The notes: generated by a model not told the origin, from the letters alone. Numbered from the stretch's first letter, positions 7,653 through 16,996 are shown. The stretch is DNA of 64,000 nt from Candidatus Dechloromonas phosphorivorans (GCA_016714975.1 JADKBR010000003.1:1-64000), one strand, 5' to 3'. Program-made: numbers and translations.

Positions 7653-10161
7653 TGAGTGTCTCCATCGAAGAAACGGGTTCGGTCGCCAGACCGAACTGCT
7701 TACTGTAATAACGGGAATCCAGACTGTAGATGCGCACCCCTTCCTTGATGGCATGCAGCGCCCCGGCCTTGGACAGTTTGTCGAATACATGAGGAAAGAC
7801 ATTGACGGTGAATTGCTGGGCTTCGCGCAGCAATTCACCCTCCAGCGAAATGTCGTAGGCGCCATGCAAGCGACCGATAAGATCGGCCCCCGCTTTGCCC
7901 CAAGGAACCACCACACCTTGCGTCGGCGAGTCGATGGCTTTAAATGCGTCGGCAGCAGACATGAAAGACTGATTTAGTAGCCGAGCTGAAATTGGTTCTC
8001 CTTTGCCCCCGGCCTCTGCCACGGAAAGCCCGTTTTCCGATAACAGGCTCAACAAGGAGTCGTTTCGCCCGATGGCTTTCGCCTCCTTTGGCGAAACGGG
8101 ATAAACCATGTCCTTTTGCCGCTCGAAGAAATAATGGGTGTAGTAGTCAGCCAAAGCCTGCGGCCCCAGCAGGTCATGCTCATAACGCTCAGGCGTTTCG
8201 CGGAAGAAATCGAGGACAGAAGCGACTTTGTCGCGACCGATGGCAATATCCTTCAGGTACTCCAGCGTGACACGCTCATCTGAGGGGTTCACCAGATGCA
8301 CACTGCCCTGCACCGACTTTCCGTTGCGATTGCAACGCCCGGCCGCTTGCGCAATGGAGTCTAGCCCGGCCATGCAACGAATCACCGCGCCGAAATCCAC
8401 ATCCACGCCGGCCTCAATCAACTGCGTGCTAACGCACAGCGTTGGCAACCCGGATTCGAGGCGCGATTTGATCTTTGCCAACTCGGATTTACGGTGCATG
8501 GGGCACATATCGGTGCTGAGATGAAACAGACTTCCATCATCGACCAATGCCTGGCTGACGAGAAAGATTTGCTTGGCAGCATCCTTGGTATTGACGATAA
8601 CCAGACAACTCTCCACCCGCTCCACTTCGGAGCAGGCCAAATCGGCTATCTCGTCGAAGCTCCAGCCGTTTGGCTTTCGTTTATCGAGAACCACCACCCG
8701 CTTCAGGTCAGCAAATAGTTGGCGTACATCGGTGACAATTTCATGCCCTTCGGCCAGACGGATCGCCCCCTGATCAACCGCCACCTTATGCAGCAGCGGT
8801 TGCGTGGCCGTACAGAGCACCACGGTGCTGTTGCACTGTTCGCTAAGGAAATTGATGGCGTTATTGAACAAGTGGACGCAACGAATCGGCAAAGTCTGGA
8901 TTTCGTCAAAAATCACGACTGCATTGGCCAGTTGGTGCATGCGCCGCGCGCCACGCGTGCCGCTGCCAAACAAGGTTTCGAGCAATTGCACCATGGTTGT
9001 GTAGACCACTGGCGCATCCCAGTTTTCACAGAGCATCTTTTCCCGCCAGGTCTGCTTTTCCGGGGTAATGCTGGAATGGTGCTCCAAGACAACTTTGCCC
9101 TGATCCTGTGGAAAATCGCCGGGTTCGAGAATGTCGCGAACCACTTTGGCGTTCTGGTCAATGATGGACGTAAACGGAATCACGTAGATGATGCGATCCA
9201 ATTTACGTTGCTCTGCGTGGAGTAAGGCAAAGCGCAAACTGGCCAACGTTTTGCCACCACCGGTCGGCACCGTCAGGGTATAAATTCCGGCCGAACGCGC
9301 AGCGGCATCTTTACATTCAGCAGAGATTTTCTGCCGCAAGTGGTCAATGGGATGCCGTGGAGCAAACTCTGTCAGCGCTTTTTCCAGACGCTCGATCAAA
9401 ACAGGCCACGGCACGTAATCGCCTTGGGGCCGATTGGCAGCGACTTTCTTTTGTTCGAAATTCGCCGTATCGATACGGTCGGCATCGATCAAACAACTGA
9501 ACAGAAACCGGACAGCCAAGCCCACTTGCTGGAACAACGGCCTCGAATTTCTCTCTTTCAGCTTGAGGGCCGTCAGCAGATTTTTCGTTTCGTCGATTAA
9601 CTCAGGCGAATCGAGCAGCACACGCGCCCGTGCCAGTATTTCCGCATCAGCGCAGGACTGCACTTCTTCAAGGTGGGTTTTCTCTTCCGGCTTTTTCATG
9701 CGCTTGCCGAAGACATCGCTACCCTCTGGATCCAGGCAGTCGATCAAGCCTGAATGATGGGATGCGATGCACAGAGCCAGTAACTGGCCTATCAAGGACT
9801 CTCGCTCTCCTCTCTTGGACAAGGTCTGCCAGATGAACTGTGCACCGGCCGATGAGTGATCGATTTTGCCCCTGAGAGCCCCTGCGTCAACGTAATCATC
9901 TTCGTCCGGATTGATCAAATCCAGAGCGGAATGGATATAGCAGCGAAAATCTTCGCTGTATTTCCCAAGATCATGGAGCAAGCCAATCAACTCCCCGGCC
10001 ACCTTCAGACGAATCTTTTTGCTAAAGCCGAAGGAGTACTTCGAGACATTGAGCAAATGATCAGCAAGGTATTGAGGGGTTTGGTCAGATTCCCGCCAGT
10101 GGGCAATTGCTGCCGGAGAGTTTTCGTTCATGAAATTGCCATCCCTGTTCAGGTGGCTCAT
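7645..10161 (-). CDS. cas3: Cas3 helicase-nuclease (HD + DEAD/DEAH)
   Basis: Cas3 is recruited by Cascade and degrades target DNA. The N-terminal HD nuclease motif is LIGLLHDLGKYS, with a later CIASHHSGLID. The SF2 helicase follows: Walker A VPTGGGKT, the DEAH-box variant FDEIQTLP, CTATQP motif III and motif VI AQAAGRCNRNG. The ATG at 10161 is preferred (GAGG ribosome binding site 8 bases upstream), giving 838 residues; an ATG at 10200 would overlap the upstream gene. It starts 4 bases after the WYL regulator stop and overlaps cas5 by 8 bases, so these genes are one transcript. Confidence 0.95.
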   Translation of the reverse strand: MSHLNRDGNFMNENSPAAIAHWRESDQTPQYLADHLLNVSKYSFGFSKKIRLKVAGELIGLLHDLGKYSEDFRCYIHSALDLINPDEDDYVDAGALRGKIDHSSAGAQFIWQTLSKRGERESLIGQLLALCIASHHSGLIDCLDPEGSDVFGKRMKKPEEKTHLEEVQSCADAEILARARVLLDSPELIDETKNLLTALKLKERNSRPLFQQVGLAVRFLFSCLIDADRIDTANFEQKKVAANRPQGDYVPWPVLIERLEKALTEFAPRHPIDHLRQKISAECKDAAARSAGIYTLTVPTGGGKTLASLRFALLHAEQRKLDRIIYVIPFTSIIDQNAKVVRDILEPGDFPQDQGKVVLEHHSSITPEKQTWREKMLCENWDAPVVYTTMVQLLETLFGSGTRGARRMHQLANAVVIFDEIQTLPIRCVHLFNNAINFLSEQCNSTVVLCTATQPLLHKVAVDQGAIRLAEGHEIVTDVRQLFADLKRVVVLDKRKPNGWSFDEIADLACSEVERVESCLVIVNTKDAAKQIFLVSQALVDDGSLFHLSTDMCPMHRKSELAKIKSRLESGLPTLCVSTQLIEAGVDVDFGAVIRCMAGLDSIAQAAGRCNRNGKSVQGSVHLVNPSDERVTLEYLKDIAIGRDKVASVLDFFRETPERYEHDLLGPQALADYYTHYFFERQKDMVYPVSPKEAKAIGRNDSLLSLLSENGLSVAEAGGKGEPISARLLNQSFMSAADAFKAIDSPTQGVVVPWGKAGADLIGRLHGAYDISLEGELLREAQQFTVNVFPHVFDKLSKAGALHAIKEGVRIYSLDSRYYSKQFGLATEPVSSMETLNV

Positions 10162-10165
10162 CCTA

Positions 10166-11158
10166 TTACCTCGTAGTCTCACAGGATGAGACAGCACCAT
10201 AGTTCTCCAACGTCTTCCGCAACAACCCCACCACCTTCTCGCGCAAATCCCCCGGCTCTACCACTTCACAATCCGGCCCGTATTTGAGGATGTCCATGAT
10301 CAATTCCGGGTCATTGCTGTACGGTAGACGCAGTTGGTAGCGGCCGTCGGGGAGGAATTTGCCTTGCTGTTCCGGGTGCCAGTGTTCGGCGGCGACCCAG
10401 CGGGCGCGTTCGGGGGTGAAGCGCAGCGTGGCCCACTGAATTTCGCGACCGGCGAAGATGCCGTAGCCGGCGCCGAGCGCGACAGCAAGTTCGGTGTCGG
10501 GGATATCGCGGGCGAGGGTATCGTTGGTTTTTGCCTCAAAAATCGCGTCGACCGAAAAACTCCGCAGTTCGTCGCGCAGATGGCACCAGGCATCGAGATA
10601 CCAGTTGTCTCGGTAATGGGTGAGGCGCTGTGGCGAGATTTCGCGTTGGCTGCTGGTACCGTTGCTGCGGGCGCGGTAGCGGATGACAAGGCGCTGGCGT
10701 TCCATCAGCGCGGCGGCGATGCTCTGAAAGTGTTGTGGCGCGTAGTGGCGGGCGGCCGCGCTGACGATATGGATGCGACGGGCAATTTCCTCGGCCGAAT
10801 CGGTCGCACTTTCAAGCATGCTGGAGAGGCGTTCGCGCAAGGGGGCAATGTGTTCGGCCAGAATTCCGCCGGGGTCGAAGCCGGCGAGCAGCTGCTGCAT
10901 GCTGAGCAGGGCGTGGATTTCGCCGGCAGAGAACCAGACACCGGGCAGTTCGTAGCGTTCCACGCTGCGGTCGATGCGGTAGGTTCCGGTGTCACGATCA
11001 AGTACGACAGGGACGCCCATTCGGTCCTTGAGGTCGCGCAGATCACGAAACAGGGTGGCGCGCGATACGCCGAGGCGTTGTTGCAGGTCTGCAAAGGTAA
11101 CGCTGCGGCGCGACAGCAGCATGCGTTCGATGATGCCGAAGCGTTCGGACTGAGTCAT
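10166..11158 (-). CDS. WYL-domain transcriptional regulator at the head of the cas operon
   Basis: This 330-residue protein has an N-terminal winged HTH (VTFADLQQRLGVSRATLFRDLRDLKDRMGVPV) and a WYL sensor domain with the signature DNWYLDAWC, then a C-terminal WCX-like extension (PELIMDILKYGPDCEVVEPGDLREKVV). WYL proteins sense ligands, often nucleic acids, and frequently regulate defence systems. It is the first gene of the cas operon and its stop is 4 bases from the cas3 start, so it is probably an autoregulated controller of the CRISPR genes. That role is inferred from position. Confidence 0.88.
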   Translation of the reverse strand: MTQSERFGIIERMLLSRRSVTFADLQQRLGVSRATLFRDLRDLKDRMGVPVVLDRDTGTYRIDRSVERYELPGVWFSAGEIHALLSMQQLLAGFDPGGILAEHIAPLRERLSSMLESATDSAEEIARRIHIVSAAARHYAPQHFQSIAAALMERQRLVIRYRARSNGTSSQREISPQRLTHYRDNWYLDAWCHLRDELRSFSVDAIFEAKTNDTLARDIPDTELAVALGAGYGIFAGREIQWATLRFTPERARWVAAEHWHPEQQGKFLPDGRYQLRLPYSNDPELIMDILKYGPDCEVVEPGDLREKVVGLLRKTLENYGAVSSCETTR

Positions 11159-11301
11159 ATCCCTTCCCCCTGTTGTGCCGACATCATAGCCGCATGCGCT
11201 ATTGCAAACTATGCGACGAAGGGCGGAGAGGGCACTGCAAGAGCAAAAGGCTAATCCAGCCAGTCGACTGTTCCGGTTTCCAAAATCACGTCCTTACCAG
11301 A

Positions 11302-11682
11302 TCACAACCACGGCAGTGGACTGCGCGTAAGCGCGACGCCGACGATGTAAGCGTAAGCCAGCAGGGCGAGCACCAGGAAGAGCAGGCGCTGCTCTTTGGT
11401 TCTGCCGCGCTTCAACGCCATCGTTCCGCACCCGATGTAGGCCAGCAGGCCGAAGAACTTGGCGGTCAGCCAGCCTTGCACAAACGGATACTGGCCGCTC
11501 TGCCAGGCCATGACCAGGGCACTTCCCAGCAGCACCGTGTCGATGACATGGGGAACGACCTTTGCCAGGCGGGCCTTGAGCAGCGGCGAACCGTCAAGCA
11601 TCCACCAGCCGCGCAGGGCGAAGCCGAGGCCGCTGAGGACGACGCAGGTGACATGGAGATGCTTGAGCGCAAGGTAACTCAT
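11302..11682 (-). CDS. SirB2-family membrane protein
   Basis: This 126-residue protein has four hydrophobic segments and begins MSYLALKHLHVTCVVLSGLGFALRG, with conserved-looking histidines near the first helix, as in SirB2 (invasion gene expression up-regulator family). The biochemical function of the family is not settled. Its ATG overlaps the stop of the 432-residue membrane protein upstream (ATGA, 11679-11682), so it is the last gene of the hemerythrin/DUF2249 operon. A role in nitrogen oxide or redox response is inferred only from neighbours. Confidence 0.8.
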   Translation of the reverse strand: MSYLALKHLHVTCVVLSGLGFALRGWWMLDGSPLLKARLAKVVPHVIDTVLLGSALVMAWQSGQYPFVQGWLTAKFFGLLAYIGCGTMALKRGRTKEQRLLFLVLALLAYAYIVGVALTRSPLPWL

Positions 11683-12977
11683 GCCGCGACGGCTTCCCGG
11701 TCGATCTTTTCGAGATGCTGCCGGTAACGTCGCGCGGCGCCCAGCAGGTTGACCATCAGCAAGCCGCTGGCCACCGCCAGCGCAATGCCGGCGGGTCGGG
11801 CCAGCCAGTCGGGCGCGATGACCGCCGCCAGCAGCAGGGCAAGGGCCACGACATGCGCCTGCATCTGGCGCTGCGTGCCGGCTTCGGGCAGCAGCTTGTT
11901 CATGTTCGGCACCGGCGACCTGGCGCTGCCGCAGTTGCGCAGATGCATCCAGGCGAGAAACGGGACGATCTTGTAGAGCATGCCGATGATGAAGGACATG
12001 AACCCGCCGACCAGCAACAGGATGCCGGAATAAATGCTCCAGCCGGCCAGATCGGCAAGTGGTGGCCAGGCTGCTGCGGTCAACACCATGGCCAGGGCAA
12101 GAACGGCGCTCACCAGCCCAAGCTGCCAGTAGCGATAGGTGATGTCGCTGCGCGCCCGCCGGCGCTGCGCCTGCAACCTGAGGGTGAGCAGGGCGAAGCC
12201 GATGCCAGCGACCGCCGACAGGGCCTGGACCAGACGAATTGCCACTGCCGCCTCAACGACGACACCGAGCGCCCAGGCGACCATCAGCCCGAGCATGACG
12301 CCAGGAAACCACCAGCTTGGCCGCGCCGGGTAACCGGGGGTCAACTGGAACATCGGCACGACGACACAGGCCAGCGCCGCCAGCAGGATGCCGGCCCAGG
12401 CGCCGAGCGCCCAGCCGGCGTGCAGGTCGGCCAGCGACGGCAGCGGGACCGCCCAGCCATTGGCGATGGCGAGGGCCAGCCAGGCACCGAGCCCGACCGC
12501 GCCGGCAAGGCCGATGAGGGCCAGCTTGAGACCGCGGATCGTCGGACTGGTCGACGGCACGCCGGCGAGCGCCTGCACGCCGGCGACCAGAAACGCCGCG
12601 ACGCCGAGACCGAGGACGACTGCGGCCGCGCCGAGCAACGCCGCTTGCCCGAGCAGGAACCCGGCAGCCAGCAGAAGCGCTCCCGCTGACAGGCCGGCAT
12701 GCAGCCAGCGCGCCACCGCCAGCGGGTGGTCCAGGTTGGCGCCGGCGACCACGGGCAGGATCTGGATCAGCGCCCCGAGCATGACCATCAGCATGAAGCC
12801 AACGGTGATCAGGTGGGTTGCCGCGAGCATGCCCGGCGTCCAGCGCGATGCCAGAAGATCCGGCCCGACAAACAGCAGCAGAAGTCCAGCCGCCAGCGAG
12901 AACAGCGGGGCCGTGAGGAAGAAGCGCAGCGGCGCCGCGAACGGGGGAGCCTTGTCGAACGAGAGCAGCGCCTGCAT
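11679..12977 (-). CDS. Polytopic membrane protein, NnrS/heme-copper-oxidase-like
   Basis: This 432-residue, strongly hydrophobic protein has about 12 predicted membrane helices. Histidines occur in helix contexts that could bind heme or metal: MLAATHLITVGFM, DLHAGWALG and FLAWMHLRNCGS. The overall look resembles NnrS-type or cytochrome-oxidase-subunit-I-like proteins commonly found beside DUF2249 and hemerythrin genes in denitrifiers. It is followed by the overlapping SirB2 gene and preceded by DUF2249 12 bases away. A role in nitric oxide stress or as an oxidase relative is inferred; the exact family was not established. Confidence 0.6.
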   Translation of the reverse strand: MQALLSFDKAPPFAAPLRFFLTAPLFSLAAGLLLLFVGPDLLASRWTPGMLAATHLITVGFMLMVMLGALIQILPVVAGANLDHPLAVARWLHAGLSAGALLLAAGFLLGQAALLGAAAVVLGLGVAAFLVAGVQALAGVPSTSPTIRGLKLALIGLAGAVGLGAWLALAIANGWAVPLPSLADLHAGWALGAWAGILLAALACVVVPMFQLTPGYPARPSWWFPGVMLGLMVAWALGVVVEAAVAIRLVQALSAVAGIGFALLTLRLQAQRRRARSDITYRYWQLGLVSAVLALAMVLTAAAWPPLADLAGWSIYSGILLLVGGFMSFIIGMLYKIVPFLAWMHLRNCGSARSPVPNMNKLLPEAGTQRQMQAHVVALALLLAAVIAPDWLARPAGIALAVASGLLMVNLLGAARRYRQHLEKIDREAVAA

Positions 12978-12989
12978 CCGGCCGCCCGA

Positions 12990-13217
12990 TCAGCGCCAGA
13001 TCAGGATTTCGAAGGTCCCGTCGGCAACCAGTTCGGTTTCATAGGTGTAACCGTTCTGCCTGAGCACCTTGTAGAGCGGATGCGGCTCGCGGAAGAGCAG
13101 GAGGAGCATTTTCTCGCCGGGCTTCAGGGTGTCGAGCATTTCCATGGTCTGCACGAACGGCTCCGGCGGTTCCATGTATCGCGCATCGACGACATGCGGA
13201 GCCTTGGGATGGCTCAT
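12990..13217 (-). CDS. DUF2249 (TusA-like fold) protein
   Basis: A 75-residue protein beginning MSHPKAPHVVDARYMEPPEPFVQTMEMLDTLKPGEKMLLLLFREPHPLYKVL. This matches the DUF2249 pattern (D-x-R-x-x-x-P-x-E, then a PHPLY motif), a small TusA/SirA-like domain. The ATG overlaps the hemerythrin stop by four bases (13214-13217). The family usually travels with hemerythrin-like and nitrosative-stress proteins. Its own reaction is unknown. Confidence 0.85.
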   Translation of the reverse strand: MSHPKAPHVVDARYMEPPEPFVQTMEMLDTLKPGEKMLLLLFREPHPLYKVLRQNGYTYETELVADGTFEILIWR

Positions 13218-13660
13218 GCTTCGGCCAGTTCGGTTTCGAGGCGCGCCAGCAGTTCGGGCGTTTCACCAGCCAGATGCTGGTCGCACATCGGGTAAAGGAT
13301 GTTTTCTTCCTTCATGTTGTGCTGCTGCATCATGATCAGCAGGGTATCGGCCAGCCCGAGAAAGTCGTCAGGATTTGCCTGTTCCAGCGTGTCGACCGCA
13401 TCATCGAGCAGCGAACGCATCTGGGTGTGCTCCATGCGCATCACCTGGGTCGGCCCCATGCGCATCCCGGTCTTGGCTTCGAAAGTCGGGAACAGGGTTT
13501 TTTCCTCGCAGTCGAAATGCGCCAGCATGGCACTGCGAAAGTGGCCGAATGCCGCCCTTGCCGCCGGCAGGTTCTTTTTGCCGATCGCCTGCTCGGCTTC
13601 GGCAAAGAAATCATCGCACCGGCGATGATCGTCGGTCATGAAGGTCCGGATGGTGGCCAT
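13214..13660 (-). CDS. Hemerythrin-domain (HHE) protein
   Basis: This 148-residue four-helix protein carries the diiron ligands of hemerythrins: DDHRRCDDFF near the N terminus, AHFDCEEKTLFP (His and Glu) in the middle, RMEHTQM, and QQHNMKEENILYP near the end. Such proteins bind oxygen or nitric oxide, or help repair iron centres (YtfE/RIC-like; the paired HHE helices fit, but the N-terminal ScdA domain of RIC is absent). It is the first gene of the four-gene operon, with an FNR-type box about 63 bases upstream of the start. Confidence 0.88.
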   Translation of the reverse strand: MATIRTFMTDDHRRCDDFFAEAEQAIGKKNLPAARAAFGHFRSAMLAHFDCEEKTLFPTFEAKTGMRMGPTQVMRMEHTQMRSLLDDAVDTLEQANPDDFLGLADTLLIMMQQHNMKEENILYPMCDQHLAGETPELLARLETELAEA

Positions 13661-13716
13661 GGCGAACTCGGGCGGTTAGGAAGCGCTCATTCTCGGGGCA
13701 CGGCGCTGCCGCCTCC

Positions 13717-13730
13717 TTAATCACGGTCAA
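13717..13730 (-). promoter_or_regulatory. FNR/DNR-type binding site upstream of the hemerythrin operon
   Basis: On the minus strand this reads TTGACCGTGATTAA, eight of the ten conserved bases of TTGAT-N4-ATCAA. Its centre is about 63 bases upstream of the hemerythrin ATG, which fits an activator site near -41 if the leader is about 20 bases. No tested promoter elements were seen, so this is a candidate only. Confidence 0.5.
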
Positions 13731-13805
13731 GAAATGGCGTTGATGGGCGGTGGTCAGGTTGCCGCAAGTCCGCAATCGACGTGATGCACAGACCGACAAG
13801 GATGC

Positions 13806-15554
13806 TTATTTCTCCAGCACGTAAGTGCCGGGCGCGTCGGCCAGCGCCGGGAAACTGCGGCTGGCCGCCGGATAAGCATCGACCAGGTCGCCGCAGCGCT
13901 CGCCCAGCCAGCGTGCCCAGTCCTCCCACCAAGTGCCGGATTTCTTTTCCGCCCGATCGAGCCAATGCTCCCAGTGCTCGTTGCGCTCGGGTTCAGCAAT
14001 CAAATAGGAGCGCTTGGGCGGACTCACCGGTGGATTGACGATACCGAGAATGTGGCCGGAACTGGAACGGACAAAGCGCACCGAGGCGTTGACGTTGATG
14101 TACTTGCGGATCCGGTAGCACTGATTCCACGGCGCGATGTGGTCATCTTCGGAGGTCACCGCGTAGAGTGGCTGGACAATGCGGTCGAGGTCGATCGGCT
14201 CGCCGGCAATGGTCAGCCGGTCGCGCTTGATCAGGTTGTTGTGCAGATACATCTCGCGCAGGTAGAAGGCGTGCATGGCGTGCGGCATGCGCGTCGTATC
14301 CATGTTCCAGAACAGTACGTCGAACGGCGGCAGCGGCTCACCGAGCAGGTAGCTCTGGACCCAGTAATGCCAGATCAGGCTGTTCGAGCGCAGCATGCGG
14401 AAGGACGTCGCCATTTCGCTGCCGTCGAGAAAGCCGTTCTTGGCCATCGACTCGTCGAGCGCGTCGATACAGGCTTCGTCGATGAAGACATCGATATCGC
14501 CGGGATGCGAAAAGTCTGTCAGCGTTGTGAACAGTGACCAGTGGGCTACCGGCACCTGGTCCGCACCAAAGCGCTTGTTGGCCCAGGCCATGTAGGTCGA
14601 CACCAGCGTGCCGCCAATGCAATAACCGACCAGATGAACCTTGGACTGGTTGCAGAACTCGCCGGCAACGCGCACGACTTCGTTGACGCCTTCGAGCAGA
14701 TAATCGTCGAAGCGCACTTCGGACATGCTGGCATCGGGATTCTTCCAACTCGTGATGAAGACCGAGAAACCCTGGTGGGTGAGATACCTGATCAGACTTT
14801 TCTTGGCGGTCAGGTCGAGAATGTAGAATTTGTTGATCCACGGCGTGACGATGACGATGGGCGTGGCACGGACTTTTTCGGTGGTCGGCGCATAGTGGAT
14901 CAGTTCGACCAGACGATTGCGGAACACCACCTTGCCGGGCGTCGTCGCCAGATCCTTGCCGACGACGAAAGCATCGGGCTCGACCATCTGGATATTCTTG
15001 GCTTTGACATCGCGCATGAAATTCTGGAACCCGCGCGCCAGACTCTCGCCGCTGGTTGCCACGAACCGCTCCATGGCCACCGGATTGAGCCAGAAGTTGT
15101 TGGTCGGCGCCACCATGTTGAGCCACTTGCGCAGCCAGAATGCGGCACGGCGACGCTCCTTGTCCGACAGTCCCGGGGTCTCGAAGTACATATCCTGGAG
15201 CCGGTGGGTGAAGGCCAGGTACCACTCCTTGATGATGTCCCAGGTCGCCGCATTGCTCCAGACCGGATCCGAGAAACGAACATCGTCGGGATTGGGTTGG
15301 ATCACATCTTCGGAGGGCATGCCCAGCGCGCGCCGTATCACGTGCGCCTGCAGGGCCAGGAGGTCCCCGGACAGCGCACTGGCGGCGCGCAGCAATTCCT
15401 GCGGATGCATCATCCAGGCCATCTGGGCGTTGAGCAGCGAAGTGGTCACGCCATACGGGTCGGCGGCCTTGCTGATGGCCACACCGGTGGTCTCCAGCGG
15501 GCTCAGGCCAGTGAGATCGATACCGCGGTTTCTGGCGGACGAATGGTCGGACAT
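13806..15554 (-). CDS. phaC: Class I poly(3-hydroxyalkanoate) synthase
   Basis: PhaC polymerises 3-hydroxyacyl-CoA into storage polyester on the granule surface. The 582-residue length is typical of class I. The N-terminal PhaC domain includes WLNPVAMERF, and the alpha/beta hydrolase core has the modified lipase box GYCIGG with the catalytic Cys at residue 312. The remaining catalytic Asp and His lie in TSEDDHIAPW and SSSGHILGI. No other pha gene is adjacent; the divergent neighbour is a universal stress protein. The start is ATG at 15554, with an AGGAGG-type site just upstream on the minus strand. Confidence 0.96.
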   Translation of the reverse strand: MSDHSSARNRGIDLTGLSPLETTGVAISKAADPYGVTTSLLNAQMAWMMHPQELLRAASALSGDLLALQAHVIRRALGMPSEDVIQPNPDDVRFSDPVWSNAATWDIIKEWYLAFTHRLQDMYFETPGLSDKERRRAAFWLRKWLNMVAPTNNFWLNPVAMERFVATSGESLARGFQNFMRDVKAKNIQMVEPDAFVVGKDLATTPGKVVFRNRLVELIHYAPTTEKVRATPIVIVTPWINKFYILDLTAKKSLIRYLTHQGFSVFITSWKNPDASMSEVRFDDYLLEGVNEVVRVAGEFCNQSKVHLVGYCIGGTLVSTYMAWANKRFGADQVPVAHWSLFTTLTDFSHPGDIDVFIDEACIDALDESMAKNGFLDGSEMATSFRMLRSNSLIWHYWVQSYLLGEPLPPFDVLFWNMDTTRMPHAMHAFYLREMYLHNNLIKRDRLTIAGEPIDLDRIVQPLYAVTSEDDHIAPWNQCYRIRKYINVNASVRFVRSSSGHILGIVNPPVSPPKRSYLIAEPERNEHWEHWLDRAEKKSGTWWEDWARWLGERCGDLVDAYPAASRSFPALADAPGTYVLEK

Positions 15555-15736
15555 GGCAAATACCTCCTGAGAATAACCTGCTCCTTATACCATACGGAAG
15601 CCTTATTTCTTAGGGACCAAAGCCGACAGCGGCAGCCGACCCGGGAGTTCGGGCCAGCCTGTTCCCCTGCGCAGGAACTTGGCGTACGATGACCACAGAA
15701 GAGCCGCCGGTGCGGCCCAAATCAGGAGGTGGCATC

Positions 15737-16180
15737 ATGTTCAAGCACGTTCTCATACCGACCGACGGTTCCGATCTCTCCAGAAAGACGGCGCAAAAGG
15801 GGGTTTTGTTCGCCAAGGAGATCGGCGCGAAGGTGACGGTTTTCTTTGCCAAACCAGAGTATCCGATCGCCTATTTCGGCGAAGGTGCACTGATCGACCC
15901 GACCACGCCCGAGAGATTCTCCGAGATCGCCGACGAGCAGGCAAACGAATACCTTGCCGAAGTGCAGAGCCAGTGCGCCGCGGCGGGCGTCGAGTGCGCG
16001 AGCGCCGCAGCGGCCAGCGATGTCCCTTACGAAGCCATCATCGAAGCCGCCGAAAAATCCGCCTGCGACTTGATCTTCATGGCTTCGCATGGCCGGCGCG
16101 GGATCAGCGGCCTGCTGCTCGGCAGCGAGACACAGAAGGTGCTGACCCACTCCAAGATTCCGGTTCTGGTCTATCGCTGA
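15737..16180 (+). CDS. Universal stress protein (UspA family)
   Basis: This 147-residue protein starts MFKHVLIPTDGSDLSRKT, the standard first strand and loop of UspA proteins. It ends with the ATP-binding signature FMASHGRRGISGLLLGSETQKVLTHSKIPVLVYR, fitting the G-2x-G-9x-G(S/T) pattern. The ATG at 15737 is chosen over one at 15689 because AGGAGG at 15724-15729 lies 7 bases upstream and residue 1 then aligns with the family. It is divergent from phaC. Confidence 0.92.
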   Translation: MFKHVLIPTDGSDLSRKTAQKGVLFAKEIGAKVTVFFAKPEYPIAYFGEGALIDPTTPERFSEIADEQANEYLAEVQSQCAAAGVECASAAAASDVPYEAIIEAAEKSACDLIFMASHGRRGISGLLLGSETQKVLTHSKIPVLVYR

Positions 16181-16189
16181 ACGGCGGCA

Positions 16190-16903
16190 TCAACGCGCGG
16201 AGCAGTGCTCGGCCCCGCGCGGGATGCGACAGTGGATGCGGTCGCTCTTCGTATCGACGAAATAGACCTCGTCAAGAACGGCGATCAGGTAGCGCTTTTT
16301 CAGCGTGAAGTCGGTAGGCTTGCCGTGGGTGGCTTTCCAGAAGGTCGTGCTTTCGCTGATCACCGGCTCGATCAGACGCGCCCGCACCCTCATCCCGAGA
16401 TTCGCCGCAGCGCCCGCCGGCAGGTCGGCACTGAAGCCGGCATCGTCATCGACGCTGCGCGGGTAGAAGTCGTACAGGTTGTCGAAGGCAAGAAAATAGT
16501 CGTAACGCCACGTGACCTTCATCTGTTGCGTGACGCCGATCTTGTCCTCGTGGGCATATTCGCCGCGCTCTACCGCCACCGATTGCAGGGGCAGGAATTT
16601 GTAACGGTAATAGTCGTCGACCGCGGGATCTGCCAGTGGCTGCCAGCTCCAACCCTCGGCGATCTGGTTGAAGGCCATCCGGTAGCGCGCCGCGGCCCGC
16701 TCGCCGACGATCTCTACGGTAAAGCCGGAACTGGCCAGCAGGTCGACCTCGACCTCGACCACCTGCCCCGCCATCGTCTGGAGGCTGGCATCGGGCAAAC
16801 CTGTCAGTGCCTCGAACTGCCGCTCGGCGGTTTCGGCAGCCAGCCCCTGGCCAAAAAGAACGGTGGCCGCAGCCAATGGAATCACTTTATTGAGGAAGGC
16901 CAT
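16190..16903 (-). CDS. Exported protein of unknown function
   Basis: This 237-residue protein begins MAFLNKVIPLAAATVLFGQGLAAETAER, a clear Sec signal peptide with a likely cut after LAA, so it is probably periplasmic. The mature part is rich in aromatic and acidic residues (WSWQPLADPAVDDYYRYKFLPLQSV, YDYFLAFDNLYDFYPR) and ends RIHCRIPRGAEHCSAR, with two cysteines. I do not recognise the family. The ATG at 16903 is preferred over one at 16966 because it begins the signal peptide. It converges with the stress protein gene and lies downstream of the hox operon, about 100 bases from the protease gene. Confidence 0.65.
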   Translation of the reverse strand: MAFLNKVIPLAAATVLFGQGLAAETAERQFEALTGLPDASLQTMAGQVVEVEVDLLASSGFTVEIVGERAAARYRMAFNQIAEGWSWQPLADPAVDDYYRYKFLPLQSVAVERGEYAHEDKIGVTQQMKVTWRYDYFLAFDNLYDFYPRSVDDDAGFSADLPAGAAANLGMRVRARLIEPVISESTTFWKATHGKPTDFTLKKRYLIAVLDEVYFVDTKSDRIHCRIPRGAEHCSAR

Positions 16904-16996
16904 GTCGGTCCATGGACGCTGCACTGATGGCAACGACGATACCAATGCTGAATCCGGGCAAATCACTTTCCCATGATGAGCATCAATATTTCCTGA

